A stretch of 64,000 nucleotides of DNA, taken from the NCBI GenBank assembly GCA_949775045.1, contig OX459102.1, positions 9,767,738-9,831,737 on the forward strand. The letters run 5' to 3'. This document shows positions 10,439 to 21,540 of the stretch, piece by piece. The notes under the pieces are model-generated. The model saw only the letters and a list, made by a program, of their open reading frames with translations. It was not told where the DNA came from and did not search any database. The DNA comes from Metridium senile (lineage: Eukaryota; Cnidaria; Anthozoa; Actiniaria; Metridiidae). The translations under genes were made by a program, and so were the position numbers. Every line of letters begins with the position of its first letter. Position 1 is the first letter of the stretch.

Positions 10439-12455
10439 TTATTGTGGACATTTAAAGTAGAACTTCTTGGTCAACATACAAACTTCTGACGGCATCTGCT
10501 TATATCCATGACTGCTAAAGTATGCAGAAACACGATTGTTGACACGTAACATCATATCCATAATATGTTCCTTGTTTGCATACTGCCTAAATACATCACC
10601 AATACTTCTAATAAACCAGGACCCTTTTTGTGGATTTCTGTACGACTGGTATCCCGGTGACGATGCGTAACATATCAAGAAATCTGCGTCGGACGGTAGA
10701 CCTCTGTAGTGCATCGGCACTGGCTCACTATCACTCTCCACCGGGGCAATGTCTTGCTGGGAACCTCGGCAAGCTTGGATAAGGAAAATCTTAGGTTTGT
10801 TTTCTAATGATGGGCAATGGCTACGGCGGAATCTACTTGTCAACGCCTCTACTTGGACCGATTGCTCATCAACGCCACAGATTCCATCAGATGAGCCATG
10901 GCTTAGTATAACACATATAAAACAATCGAATTTACTAAAGTCCTTTTCTGATGTTTCAACAAGTTGCTCTAGTATTTGTGCACTGGTCAGGTCATGAACT
11001 ACCTTGACGGGGTGAAGGCCAAAATCGTCAAACAAAGACTTCAAATTCTCTACATCTTTTTCAGAGCCAGTTCGTTCCACGTCAGATCGATAGGCGAACG
11101 TCTGGTTATTGATTATTAATACATAACCACTTTTGATGGTCTTGACAAAGTCATCTGTTTCTTTGTTGATGTATTCAGTTTCATGTGTTTCTTGGACAGC
11201 GGCTAAAAGACACAAAATGGTTATTAGTATGCAGAACAGTTTTCTAGATTTACTCTATAGGAAATAGAATGAAATTTGTATTGTAAAAAATGTTAACTTA
11301 AAAACTTAGTAAAGTTTAAGTTTTACAAACTTCATTCTATTACCTATCGTTTATATCAAACACCGAAGCAGCCTATACCAGTTTACTCGCTAGTTTCTAT
11401 TTCTATTTTTACGGTGTTACAAATTTCATTCTATTACCTATTGTTTATGTCAAACACGGACACAACCTATACTAGTTTACTCGCTAGTTTCTATTTCTAT
11501 TTTTTATGGTGTTACATAAACTTGTAAATGCATCTATATATAAATATATAAAACTGATAAGAATAAATATTCTAGATCCTGTTTAAGATAATTAGGGTAA
11601 AATGCATACCCTGTTTCAGACAGCAAGGTCAAAAACCATACCTAATTCAGTGGCATATACCCCTATATAGCAAATAGTGGTTCCCCCCGCCCCCGGGAAA
11701 CAACAATAGCTTATTATAAATAATAGATAGGGGGAAATAATATCAAAATAACCCCTCCTGAATATTAATAAGGGATTTTTTTTTTTGTATTAGTTTGTCA
11801 AATGCCATCACGTACAAAAAATAGTATTTCACAATTTTTGAGATTTCTTTTGGCGAACAAACGTTTTTTTCACTTTCATTTATATAATTGTGAATTTTTG
11901 TTTGACCTCGGTTTTTATATCACATTTGTAAATTCCAACATTATTGATTTCTTGATGTATAATAATTGATAATCTACTAATAAAATATCGCTGTTTTTAA
12001 TGCTCTTACAGGTAGTACTTAGCTCTTCTTCTATGCTCTTCCCGTGTGTTTTAACTGAAAAAGAACAAAAGATTTTGAAAATAAGATTTCGATTTGCTGC
12101 ATAATTGATTGACCAAATCCCTTCAGACATGACACAGAAACATTGAAATACTATAGAAACACAACAATAAAGTCAAATTTGGAATAGAAAGTAGCTTTAA
12201 CTCGGCGTCAATAATCATTGCGAACTGAATAAAACCATTTAGAGAATGTTAGAAGTTAATTCTTCTAATTCATGGAAATATTGAGTGTCGAATTTTCACA
12301 GTACAAAATGTACAATTGTTCAAGGTGTTTTCAATAATCAAAGGTTGCTTACTTTGAGTTTTTCCTTCACTCTCGTGGATAGTTAAAGTAGAATTATCAC
12401 CAACAACTACAGTGCCTTTAGCTCCTTGAATATTAACGTTGAATTTGCTCGCCAT
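10439..12455 (-). CDS. Caspase with N-terminal RHIM-like motif (3 exons)
   Basis: Exons 12353-12455, 12010-12054 and 10439-11202 join with matching phases (1, 1), giving 303 residues. Donors are AAA|GTAAGC and CCT|GTAAGA; acceptors are TTTTTCAG and CTTTTAG. The catalytic domain is complete: the arginine pocket region VERTGSEKD (about 90-99), His151 in ILSHGSSDG, Cys194 in IQACRGSQ, an Asp-containing linker (PVESDSEP) where processing could occur, and a small subunit with CYASSPGYQS, GSWFIRSIGDVF and MPSEVCMLTKKFYF. This is the pattern of executioner and caspase-8-type cysteine proteases that cut after Asp. There is no CARD or death-effector domain. Instead residues 5-26 read FNVNIQGAKG TVVVGDNSTL, a beta-rich stretch like RHIM-type amyloid motifs (core V-V-V-G). 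Start ATG 12455 has AAAATGG context; an in-frame ATG 81 bp upstream is less likely. Confidence is high for the caspase domain and moderate for the N-terminus. Confidence 0.9.
11325..11515. repeat. Two direct copies of a ~95-bp segment in caspase intron 2
   Basis: ACAAA(C/T)TTCATTCTATTACCTAT ... TTTACTCGCTAGTTTCTATTTCTATTTTT occurs at about 11327 and 11420. An inverted copy lies at 27752-27850, so it is part of a dispersed family. The remainder of this intron (to 12009) shows nothing further except AT-rich sequence. Confidence 0.8.
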
Positions 12456-13013
12456 TTTCAACTCTAGCTTTTCCTTCTGCAAGACTCTACTAGTACCCAG
12501 GTTTTTTAAACTGTGGGTGTGGATCACGGCCACCACAGGTAACCCATCAATTTAACAATAAATCAATAACGTTTTTAATAGGAAATTTTATTATATGTGC
12601 AATATAAGTAATGTGACTTATTTGAAATACAATAAGAACGATAACACAATAGTAAGAAAGAAAAAAACAATAGCACAACAACAACATTGATAAAAAAGAA
12701 ATTACCACAAATTGTTGACATGATTTCAAATTCTATTAATATCTAATTGTTCATATATTTACAAATGTTTTCAAAAGCAACTGTGTTATTCTTTGTGCTA
12801 CTAGCTTGTAAGGTTTTGATGGCTGACCAACTTTCTCAGAAAGGTTGTATCCAATAGGTCATGTAGGGAACCCTATTAAATCGAGCAGCTGTGTCAAAAT
12901 TGGCCTGAGTATCAGGCCCTTTGGGGATGGGGAGGCGGCCCTCTGGGGATGGGAAGACTGAGGGGGATTTGAGTATCAGGCCCTCTGGGGATGAGGATAC
13001 TCAGGCTATGTCA

Positions 13014-13265
13014 AAATGAACATCAGAAATGGCATTAAATATAAAATTAAAGATTATATAAAGATTTGTATGCAAAATATGCTCTGGATGGCAAAGTCAT
13101 TTTATGAGCTGATATTTCACCTTCTTACTAACATTGAGGTGCTCTTTTCATTTCTGATGTTCATTTTGATACAGCTGGTCAATGTAAAATGGGTAGGGTC
13201 ATGTGACCTGCTGTTGCAAAAGGCCTATTACCTTAGTATTAGAAATTTAAATCTAAAAATCCAAA
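13014..13265. mobile_element. Dispersed repeat family B, copy 1 (palindromic ends)
   Basis: TCAAAATGAACATCAGAAATG at the left and CATTTCTGATGTTCATTTTGA near 13168 form an inverted repeat; the right part (TTTTATGAGCTGATATTTCACC ... GTTGCAAAAGGC) recurs at 18412-18575. The short open frames here belong to the repeat. Confidence 0.7.
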
Positions 13266-13294
13266 TTGAATTGTGAATGTACAGTGTTTATTGC

Positions 13295-13720
13295 GACAGT
13301 AAGATGTATATATTGTTGCATGGGCCAACATTGTTGTGTGTTGTTGCGCGATGTTGGCAGGTGTGTGCAAACGCTTGCAACAATGCCAACATGTTGGGCG
13401 CTCCGATGATAATACGGTTATATTGACTTGAAATCTTCATGGGTATGGCGAGTAGTGCGTGTGCGCCAGGGCAACATTGTTGGATGTGCTGTGCAAAAAA
13501 AAGCAACATTGTTGGGGTACACTTCAATGGCAGCAAAACAAAAGAAATGTTGGGACTTGTTGGCTCTGAAGTTTGACCAGTTTCAAACTTCATCCAACAA
13601 CATCCAACAAGTCGCAACAACACGCAACATGGTGTGCAAACGCACTCAACTTGTTGAGCCCAACATTGTTGTGTGAACATTGTTGGCCAACAATGTTGCG
13701 TGCGTTTGCATGGGCCTTAA
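13295..13720. mobile_element. CAACATTGTTG-rich fold-back element
   Basis: An imperfect palindrome of about 425 bp. The left arm has GCATGGGCCAACATTGTTG, GTGTGCAAACGCTTGCAAC; the right arm has GTGCAAACGCACTCAACTTG, CCAACATTGTTG, GTTTGCATGGGCC. The repeated ACAACATTGTTG words and TGCAAACG ends are typical of a short non-autonomous DNA transposon. Frames on both strands are by-products. Confidence 0.75.
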
Positions 13721-13794
13721 TACAGTATTACTAATGATAGTGATGTCATTAGTTAAATATTACCACATATTGCGTAGTGGCATCATAAATAATA

Positions 13795-13895
13795 TGCAGC
13801 TGTAAAGTCCTCCAATGAATATAAGTGTCTGTAACGCGCACTTTGTATAGTGCGCTATATAAGTGCCTTCCATTATTATTATTATTATAAATATA
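13795..13895 (+). mobile_element. SINE/LINE-type 3' tail
   Basis: GTAACGCGCACTTTGTATAG, TGCGCTATATAAGTGCCTTC and then ATT repeated: the usual 3' end of L2/CR1-mobilised short elements, with a trinucleotide tail. Only the tail part is recognisable. Confidence 0.5.
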
Positions 13896-14110
13896 TAGAA
13901 ATAAAATTGTCAGTTAAAAATATAAAAATTGCCAAGTTACAAATCAGATAGAGGTTGTGTGCTTTTGATTGCACTATTTAGTACATATTTGTTGAGCACA
14001 ATATATAATGAGATTTGTAAAGAATCCTAATAAAATTAAATATAATAAATCCATTATTATCATATTGATAATTCAAATATGTGATGGTGCATTTTACAAC
14101 TATTATTTTG

Positions 14111-17100
14111 TCATGAGCAGGAGCAGTACTGTAGCAAGCCATGTTTCTCTGTAAGGATCTTGACAGTTTCTGTAAAAGCACTGAAATAAATAATCAAATA
14201 ATCAGTCAGTCAGTCAGATGATCAATCAATAAGTCAGTCAACCAAACAACCAATCCATCAATCAACCAGTCAATCAATAGACAATATTATTGTCAGAATG
14301 AACCATTCATCATCATCCATCATCCATTGATTCATCCAACCATCCATTTATTCATCCAACCATCCATTTATTCATCCATCCATCAATTTATTCATCCATC
14401 AATTTATTCATGTGTTCATCCATCCATCCAATTATTCATTTATTTATTCATCCATTTACTCATTCATCCAATTATTTATCTATCCATTCATCCATCCATT
14501 TATTAATGCATTTATTAACTCAGTTACTCAGCCAGTAAATCAACTTTTTCAATCAAATGAAAAGTCCCAACTCTAAGGTCTAATATAACGTCAACTGATC
14601 TTGATGTAACCTTTCAAGATGGTGCAGGGAGCTGTAAAGGGGACTATTAATCAATTTTTCAATTAACTTTCAATCAAATGAAACGTCCCAGATAATTTCA
14701 TTTCAAGCATTCTTACCTTCCTTCCCTAATGACTGCAAACTGTCCAGGATAAGACAAGTCAACTACAGTTGATCCTAAACGACATTGTTGTGTTTGGTTG
14801 AGAAGGCCTCCATCTATGATGACGTTTAACTTTGGCCATAGATCTGAAAACTCCTGTGTATTAAACAATGACAGTCTCAGAGCAATACTAATACTGTCAT
14901 CTGTACTCTATTACATAAGAGTTACAGTGTGACACACAAAAGTATGACCACTTTTAATATATCTGCATACTTCTATGCACAGACTTTATGCTGCGAAACA
15001 AGTTTTTACACACCTTATTCGGTAAAATCAGACAACTTCACATCAAATGTGTTTGTTTAAAGTACAAACTCCCGTGCATAGAAGTAAGCAAATACATATG
15101 GGGTCATACTTTTGTGCCTTGCACTGTAACCCCCCTATCGAGTTACTGCTGATTACAGAAGTATGTTACACAATATTCCAAAACTATCTAATACTACAGG
15201 AATCCCTATATTAGCATAATATTTGTATTATTAGAGTAATGTAGAGCAAAAAAATAAAAAGACAAAAAGCCTGTGATTACAATAGCTAACAAAATACCTT
15301 TATTGTGTGCATGGAATTGTAAAATTCAATAAAAAAAAACGAAAACTTGTAGCTTTGATTATTCAGAGATCCAAATATGATGGCTAAAAAAGCATAAAAG
15401 TTCTCAAAAATGCTCTTGCCACAGAAATTACATAGAGGTACATAGAGGTATTTTTACAGTGAGGATACTCGAACCATGAACACTTGACTTTTTTGATGTT
15501 ATTATTTTCTGAACCTTCTACTGCTGCGAAACCTCTAAAAATGAAGCATTGAGAACTTCAAATACACTAAGTGTTCATAATACATCTTATTTCTATAATC
15601 TATTCACTCATGGGATGTGGGCTAAGAAAAGTAATAAAAAAACTCAAAGTGTTCACAGTTATCCTCAATGTAACAAAGGAAGGATATAACATGAACTTAC
15701 CTCAGTCGCAAGAGTGCTCATTCCAGAGCTTTTATTAGCACTTGTCAAAGCCAGTGGTTCTTTACAGGCCAAGGCTACTTGTCTTACAAATGAATGATCA
15801 GGGATTCGTATACCAACTCGTTGATTGCCTTCATTGAGGCCTTGGTTTAGTTCATTTGTTCTTTTAAACACCAGTGTTACTGGTCCAGGTAACAGGTCGT
15901 GTAGTAAATCATCGGACACTGTCACTTGACCCCACCTAGCAACCAATGACACACTTAGCAACCCATCAAAATTCTCAGTAAGTAATACTTAATTTTAACA
16001 GAGAATACACCCAATTGCAAAAAGGTTGTCAGCTTTAAAATGTACATCATAGAAGCAGAGACCGAAATGGTTGATGGGATATCAGTTAACGATATCCATA
16101 AGATAACAAGGTCTCAAATAGCTCGGTCCTCTGAATACAATCTTGACATGATTATTCAGTGACTGCATCTCTCAAGTCACATACATGTAATTATAATGTC
16201 ACTTCCCATAATCCCTCTTGGTCTCAGCTTCTATAAGCTCTCAAATAGAGGTCCTCTGCATATGATCTTGACATGATTATTCATGCAGTGACTGCATCTC
16301 TCAAGTCAAATACATGTCACTTCCAATAATCCCTCTTGATCTCAGCTTCTTTAAGCTCTCAAATAGAGGTCCTCTGAATACAATTCAGTGATTTTGGACA
16401 TGACAACCTTAAAGACCCATTGTCACTTACCAGCATGCACTGCATGAAAGACTAAATTTCGTGGACCATGAAAACCACCAATCAGACATTTTGATAACTT
16501 TTATGATGTGAGTGGGTATGTACATATGTACGCTATTACTAAATCGTTTAGCATTTTATTGCATTTGTTTTCTCTTAATACGACTGATTGCGAATGAATT
16601 ATAACATGATGCATTTTTAAGAACTCTATATTAATATTTATGATTAAATACTCAAATCCACATAAACAATGCAAAGCATGCTGGTAAGTTTGGGTCTTTA
16701 AATCACTTAGATGTATACCAATATATGGTATACATCTAAGTGAATTAAAGACCCATGGTCTTTTGATTTTAGTGTATTCATATATTATATAATATCCATA
16801 ATTACATGCCTTTTCACATCCTCTACATTTCCAACACATATAGCAACAGGTTTTTCTTGATGGCGTTCTTTGATATCGTACAATTGATTGACAGCTACTG
16901 TTGACTGGGCTAATGCAGCAATACCATATATGGTATCCGTTGGTAAAGCTATGACATGACCATCTTTCAAGGATTGTACAGCTGCCTGGACTAGTGGTTC
17001 AAGATTCTCTGATTAAATAGAGAAGTAAATAAACAAATTGAGCTAGTGATATTATGAATTATAATAATAAAAAATGAGGTAGTGTTCTCTATCGAGTTAT

Positions 17101-17720
17101 AAAGCACACAGGAATTTTAAGAAGACAGGAGAAGCGTTAGGAGGAGCATGATGACCAGGCCATAGGCCGAGTGCAGCATGAAGAAATTAAGCTCATTGAA
17201 CAGTCAGCAAGTGACTGTATTTCCCGACAAAGAACAAACAAAAAGTCTCTAACTCTTTTAATATTAATGCGTTATCGACGAAAAACAGCACTCCATGTGA
17301 TCAATTTGAGCCAATTGGGAACTCAGATTTTGTACACTGCACACAATTTTAATATTAAAACTTGATAGAGCACTGCTGTTGAGTTTTCTATTTCTTTTAT
17401 AAAATATTTAGTAGCAAAAATCAAATGAATCTAGACGTCCCGTGCTCTGTTGAGTTATAGAGAACACTTCTCAGCCAATCAGAGTGCGCGATTTATATCA
17501 AATATTTTATAATGAACTATTGTATGGATGAATGAATGAATTATGAATGAATGAAGGATTACATAAATTTGTGACAGATAACAAATGAAAATAGAGCAGA
17601 ATACAGTACAATACAGTAGAAAATAATAGATTACATAAATTATAAGTATACACACACGTTATAAATGATTATTAAACTTAAACTCCACTCACCATTCTGT
17701 GACAGCTTTAAGACTCTCAT
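14111..17720 (-). CDS. YRDC: YRDC threonylcarbamoyl-AMP synthase (5 exons)
   Basis: Exons 17693-17720, 16806-17008, about 15701-15973, 14717-14853 and 14111-14180 give about 236 residues. The enzyme makes L-threonylcarbamoyl-adenylate from Thr, bicarbonate and ATP, the first step of t6A37 tRNA modification, in cytosol and/or mitochondria. Family signatures: ALPTDTIYGIAALAQS, LYDIKERHQEKPVAICVG (KR-type nucleotide-binding region), LLHDLLPGPVTLVFKR, VGIRIPDHSFVRQ, EPLALTSANKSSG, LWPKLNVIIDGG, CRLGSTVVDLS, and a C-terminus TVKILTEKHGLLQY that matches the animal proteins. All phases fit if exon 3 begins at 15973 (GAG|AAT); homology would favour a start nearer WGQVTVSDD (about 15935), so that one border is uncertain. 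The N-terminus (MRVLKLSQN) is short and shows no strong mitochondrial presequence. Confidence 0.93.
14190..14530. repeat. CAGT/CATC tetranucleotide tract in YRDC intron
   Basis: Runs of CAGTCAGT, CAATCAAT and CATCCATCCATT make up most of this stretch of intron 4. It resembles the tract upstream of DONSON in reverse complement. Confidence 0.9.
16110..16400. repeat. Imperfect 130-bp direct duplication in YRDC intron 2
   Basis: Units starting CTCTCAAATAG(C/A)(T)CGGTCCTCTG and running through CTTGACATGATTATTCA and GTGACTGCATCTCTCAAGTC occur twice, with a third truncated copy near 16360. Confidence 0.75.
16690..16755. repeat. Perfect hairpin in YRDC intron 2
   Basis: GGGTCTTTAAATCACTTAGATGTATACC and its inverted copy (GGTATACATCTAAGTG ... 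AAAGACCC) surround a short loop. Probably a very small fold-back element. Confidence 0.8.
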
Positions 17721-17899
17721 TATTGAAGCGTTTGTCGTTGTAATTCGATCGATAATATAATTTCTACTGGCCGGTCAAAAACCCTCTGCTACAAGCATGG
17801 ATATGCGCTGTTTCGACTGTCCGCTACGATTGAAAGCATGCTTAGTTATATGTATAAAACTTTGTGCAATAATAACTAGAAAATATTTATAAATCAGCG

Positions 17900-18115
17900 A
17901 TTTTTAGTGTTGCATAGTTATTGCATCACAAACTACACGTGACGGCCGCCATATTACTATTATATTACTACTAGAACCCAGACCTCTAGTAAATATACTT
18001 TATTCTGAGGCCACAGGAAGCCCAAACAATATAATACAGTTGACTCTCCCGTAATCTTGTCTCCTTGCCCTCCTGGTTGTGGTGACCTCTTTGTGGAAAG
18101 AAAAGCGTAAATAAT
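17900..18115. promoter_or_regulatory. Candidate divergent promoter of YRDC and a plus-strand gene
   Basis: Lies between the YRDC start and a plus-strand ATG at 18114 that is followed directly by GTAGGT. It holds CACGTGAC, GCCGCCATATT (reverse complement of the YY1 consensus AANATGGCGGC) near 17945, and a copy of the recurring motif as CCACAGGAAGCCC at 18011-18023. Inferred from sequence and geometry. Confidence 0.35.
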
Positions 18116-18411
18116 GGTAGGTTCAGTTGTGTTTTATATGTTTAGTAATCTGATTTATATTTATATTGTAATAATGAATACAAAAATGAGTCTATTGTTA
18201 TTGAAATTAACAAATAAACCAATGCATTTTGAGGTGTTTTGTCTGTTGCATACATGCAATGCCAAACCGAGTTTCAAAATCGTTCTTTTCCCGGTCATTT
18301 CTTTCTCCACTTTTCAAAGATTAAAGTCTGTTGAAGTATTAGTAGAAACAGCTGATAATTCCCAACCTTTATTAAATGTTATATTTAATGCCATTTCCCT
18401 CGTGTTATTAC

Positions 18412-18575
18412 ATTTTATGAGCTGAGATTTCGCCTTCTTACTATTAAATGTTGAGGTGCTCTTTTCATTTGTGATGTTCATTTTGATGTTCACACTGCTA
18501 CTCGATTTAAAAGGGGAAGACTTGTTGTTGCAAAAGGCATATTATCCCTGAAGATGTAAATTTCACATTCATATA
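18412..18575. mobile_element. Dispersed repeat family B, copy 2
   Basis: TTTTATGAGCTGAGATTTCG ... GAGGTGCTCTTTTCATTTG ... GTTGCAAAAGGCATATTA closely matches 13098-13260. Confidence 0.75.
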
Positions 18576-18649
18576 AAGGCTTGGACACCAAGTAGGTGGC
18601 AAGTCACAGCACAGCAACAATTCCCCTTGCGTCACACATATAGAAATTA

Positions 18650-18850
18650 TAAACTACTTATTAACCTTGTCCGTTCAGTCATTACAGGGAAATATCAGAC
18701 CTTCGGAGATTTCCCTGTAATGACCGAACAGACGAGGTTAATAAATTATGGCTTTTTTACCGTCCAGCTGAGAAAAAACAGTGACCGGTCATTACAAGAA
18801 TATCCTGCCCGGTCATTATGTGTCTGCAGCAACCAATCAGAGTGTACTGA
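18650..18850. mobile_element. Fold-back element with GGTCATTACA words
   Basis: ACTTATTAACCTTGTCCGTT and AACAGACGAGGTTAATAAAT are inverted, and inside, CAGTCATTACAGGGAAAT pairs with ATTTCCCTGTAATGACCG. The right part adds further CGGTCATTA copies. The long minus-strand open frame here is a by-product. Confidence 0.65.
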
Positions 18851-19011
18851 ATTTTGATGCCATATAATAAGTGGAAATCTTCATCACCACAATGTTTTTT
18901 TCTCTGTGACAATTTAGATAAAATTGTATCTGATTTGAATTTGTATGTGCAACACACAAATGATACATGCATGGTACAAAGCAACTTTTCCCTGCATAAT
19001 TATATGAACTG

Positions 19012-19894
19012 GTAGTCTACCTCACAGCCCTTCTTGGTGTCATCACGCAACATTCTCTCCCCACTTAGTGCACAGGAAGCCCAATCTCATAGATCGAGGC
19101 GCTTTATAATAAGGCTTTCTATGTAGAATTATTCTCAAATCTATAACTCGTCGAAAAATAAAGGAAATAAACTGTAACCTTCGTGGATTGTTTCTTGTGT
19201 CTTTCTTGCTATCTGGTAGCGATTTCAGGCTGTTTGGGCGGTTTTTAGCTATGTTTTAGCTATGTTCTCCCCCTACTACTAAGAACAAGGCAAGGAAGGA
19301 GACCTTGGGTCGACCAACGGACCGAGTTGCTCTCGAAAATCGCTCAAATTCTCACACTAAATCGCATTCCCTTGCCTTGATACTCCGTAACACGAAAGCC
19401 AGATAGTTACCCTTTACGATTACCAAAAAATGTCTCATAAAAGTTATCCCCTCGAGGAATAAATCCGGCGAGAATTTCAAATTACCGGCCATTTTGAATG
19501 GCTTCGTATGCGCGGCAGGGATTTCTTGTGCAGCTCGACGAGCGTGACAGCGCGGACGGCATGGACTCTAGTCAAATCTCTCCCAGCTACCCCTCCCCCT
19601 ACTCTACGAAATCCAAGAGTCAGTCACCCCGGGGAGGGCGACATTGGTAAGTATCCTTTGTCATTCGCCGCCCAAACAGCCTGAAATCGCTACCAGATAG
19701 CAAGAAAGACACAAGAAACAATCCACGAAGGTTACAGTTTATTTCCTTTATTTTTCGACTAGTTATAGATTTGAGAATAATTCTACATAGAAAGCCTTAT
19801 TATAAAGCGCCTCGATCTATGAGATTGGGCTTCCTGTGCTTAGTGAAGAAAGAATGTTACATGATGACACTAAGAATGGCTGCGAGGGAGACTA
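19012..19894. mobile_element. Fold-back DNA element with ~240-bp inverted arms
   Basis: 883 bp bounded by TAGTCTACCTCACAGCC and the inverted GGCTGCGAGGGAGACTA. The arms stay inverted for about 240 bp each (CACAGGAAGCCC, ATCGAGGCGCTTTATAATAA, CAGGCTGTTTGGGCGG) around a unique centre of about 400 bp that shows no coding frame. The same terminus (GGCTGCGAGGGAGACTAA) is seen alone at 44932-44950, so the family is dispersed. Confidence 0.85.
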
Positions 19895-20055
19895 ATCAAC
19901 TGGCAACTTGCTGTCACCTAGTGTGCCCTGGCACGTAATTAACCATATTTAGTACAAGAAACAAATTTGAATAAGACATGTGACATTTGGCAAAGTTGAA
20001 ATCTCCTGTACATGTATGTATACACTTAACTCTCTGTCACATTTCTAACCAAGAT

Positions 20056-20230
20056 TAGACTACGAGTAGTCCCTCTTTTCCCTCCAGAATCAGTAATTTA
20101 AAAAACGAGTGTAGCGGGATTCCTGTGGAGCCAATCTATTTCCGGCGCGCTCCACAGGAATCCCACAACACTCGTTTTTTAAAATTACTGATTCTGGAGG
20201 GAAAAGAGGGACTACTTGACTCGTAGTCTA
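20056..20230. mobile_element. Palindromic element with 9-bp target duplication (Mutator-like MITE)
   Basis: 175 bp; ends TAGACTACGAG / CTCGTAGTCTA, arms of about 80 bp nearly perfect, centre AATCTATTTCCGGCGCG. It is flanked on both sides by AACCAAGAT (20047-20055 and 20231-20239), a 9-bp duplication. Long arms and a 9-bp duplication are what Mutator-like elements produce. Each arm carries a copy of GGGATTCCTGTGG. Confidence 0.8.
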
Positions 20231-20331
20231 AACCAAGATGTGACAATTTAGAAATACCTTTTTCATAAATGGTCAACAGCATTCTTCATTTTTAAATATG
20301 GACTGTTGCCAATTTTCCCTTTCATCATTAG

Positions 20332-20480
20332 ATGTAACAGATGAAAACACAAAAAAGAGTGTTACATCCCATATCAAAACACCAAGAAGCAGGTTGAAAA
20401 AAAATGTGGCTCACCCGAGTTTTTCAACAAACTTAGGTGTTTTGATAGAGGATGAAATCAACACTTGTTGGAGTGTTTGA
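20332..20480 (+). CDS. Probable last exon of an unrecognised plus-strand gene
   Basis: After a clear acceptor (TTTTCCCTTTCATCATTAG) the frame reads (x)VTDENTKKSVTSHIKTPRSR, LKKNVAHPSFSTN, LGVLIEDEINTCWSV and stops at 20480. It needs a phase-1 donor upstream. Composition (basic TPRSRLKK block, acidic tail) suggests a nuclear or phospho-regulated protein, but the family is not recognised. The first exon may be the ATG|GTAGGT at 18114; a possible middle exon begins after TCAAAGATTAAAG near 18324 (SVEVLVETADNSQPLLN), but the phases do not close. Confidence 0.35.
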
Positions 20481-21190
20481 TCTAGCTCCTAAAATTCATA
20501 GATAATTCTAGAAGAAAAATCAAAGCAAAAGTTGACTAAATTTATGCTAATCATTACCACTTATCAAGACCACGACCTATGGCAGTGATTTACATTGTTT
20601 TCTGCTCATTAACTTATTCATGAATTGAGAAGGATTTTGAATTTTCTCTGCTTACATGCCCTGGGTACCAGGGGTTATTTTCTCCTTGCTTTAGCATTTG
20701 TAAATTTGATGGTTTGTTGATGGTTTGTGATTCATCGAGACTAACCCCTGGCCCAAAGAGAATCTCGCTTCCACGCTGTTTTGATTGACACCGTCAATTA
20801 TAGCAATATTTGGAAATGTGGTAAACGTGTTGACATCGTGCTGTCAGCTTTCATCCAACAAAGGTCTTCATAGACTTCAACCAATCAGAAGGCGGGGTAA
20901 CGTAGCGACCCTCTGCTTCTGATTGGCTTGGCAAATTCATAAGAATAGGTTCGTTTGGCTAGTGGGGTTCTCTAGAGAACACAGGCGTACAAATGATAAA
21001 ATACAAATACTAGATCAAGAAACCCTCTAGTTTCTATAGGGTACAGCTGCTTACATGGTATTATACTAACTTTATTGAGGTTAGAATGCCTTGAGTACAT
21101 ATTCAACCAACCCACACTTTTATCCAATCTGGGAATTGCACCCAGTCCTCAAGACAACTACTAGTAAAGTAGAAGTCAAGTGTGCACTCT
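20481..21190. other. Intergenic DNA, no gene seen
   Basis: No supported coding region. The stretch contains CCAATCAGA and CTGATTGG words near 20880 and 20920 and no clear mobile-element ends. Confidence 0.5.
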
Positions 21191-21193
21191 TAC

Positions 21194-21540
21194 ACTAACT
21201 AGATCTGATGGTGGGTTGGAGGTTGTTGTACTGTCAGCCATCTTGTTCATGTTTCTACCTGAAAATAGATTCATAAAATAAATATTACATAAATATTTTA
21301 CTTATTTATCTTTCATATTTTACAAAAATTGTCAAGTTAAAAGTAAATCTGGCCGAGAAAATAACATAATTTAAGATAAGAATTATGCAAATCAGGATGA
21401 AATCTTGTCACAAAATTCCTCCAACTTATAATATTTTTGACAAGCATATAATAATTTTATATTTATTATGCATTTTTATAATCAATATATTTTTTTTCTC
21501 TTACCTCCCAATCCACCATCGTTTTATTCACTAGTATCAT
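21194..21540 (-). CDS. 5' end of an unrecognised minus-strand gene (2 exons)
   Basis: A 5' exon ends at 21505 with GGGAG|GTAAGAG; the second begins at 21258 after CTATTTTCAG and has ATG at 21250, reading MNKMADSTTTSNPPSDLVS up to AGT|GTAAGA at 21194. The first exon carries an upstream ATG whose 15-codon frame ends just inside exon 2, overlapping the second start: an upstream-ORF arrangement. No downstream exon could be placed between here and YRDC. Could be a non-coding first part of a longer gene or a relic. Confidence 0.3.

Noticed and set aside
13016..13276. 86-codon plus-strand frame with hydrophobic stretches
   Set aside because: Falls inside dispersed repeat family B, whose second copy (18.4 kb) does not keep the frame.
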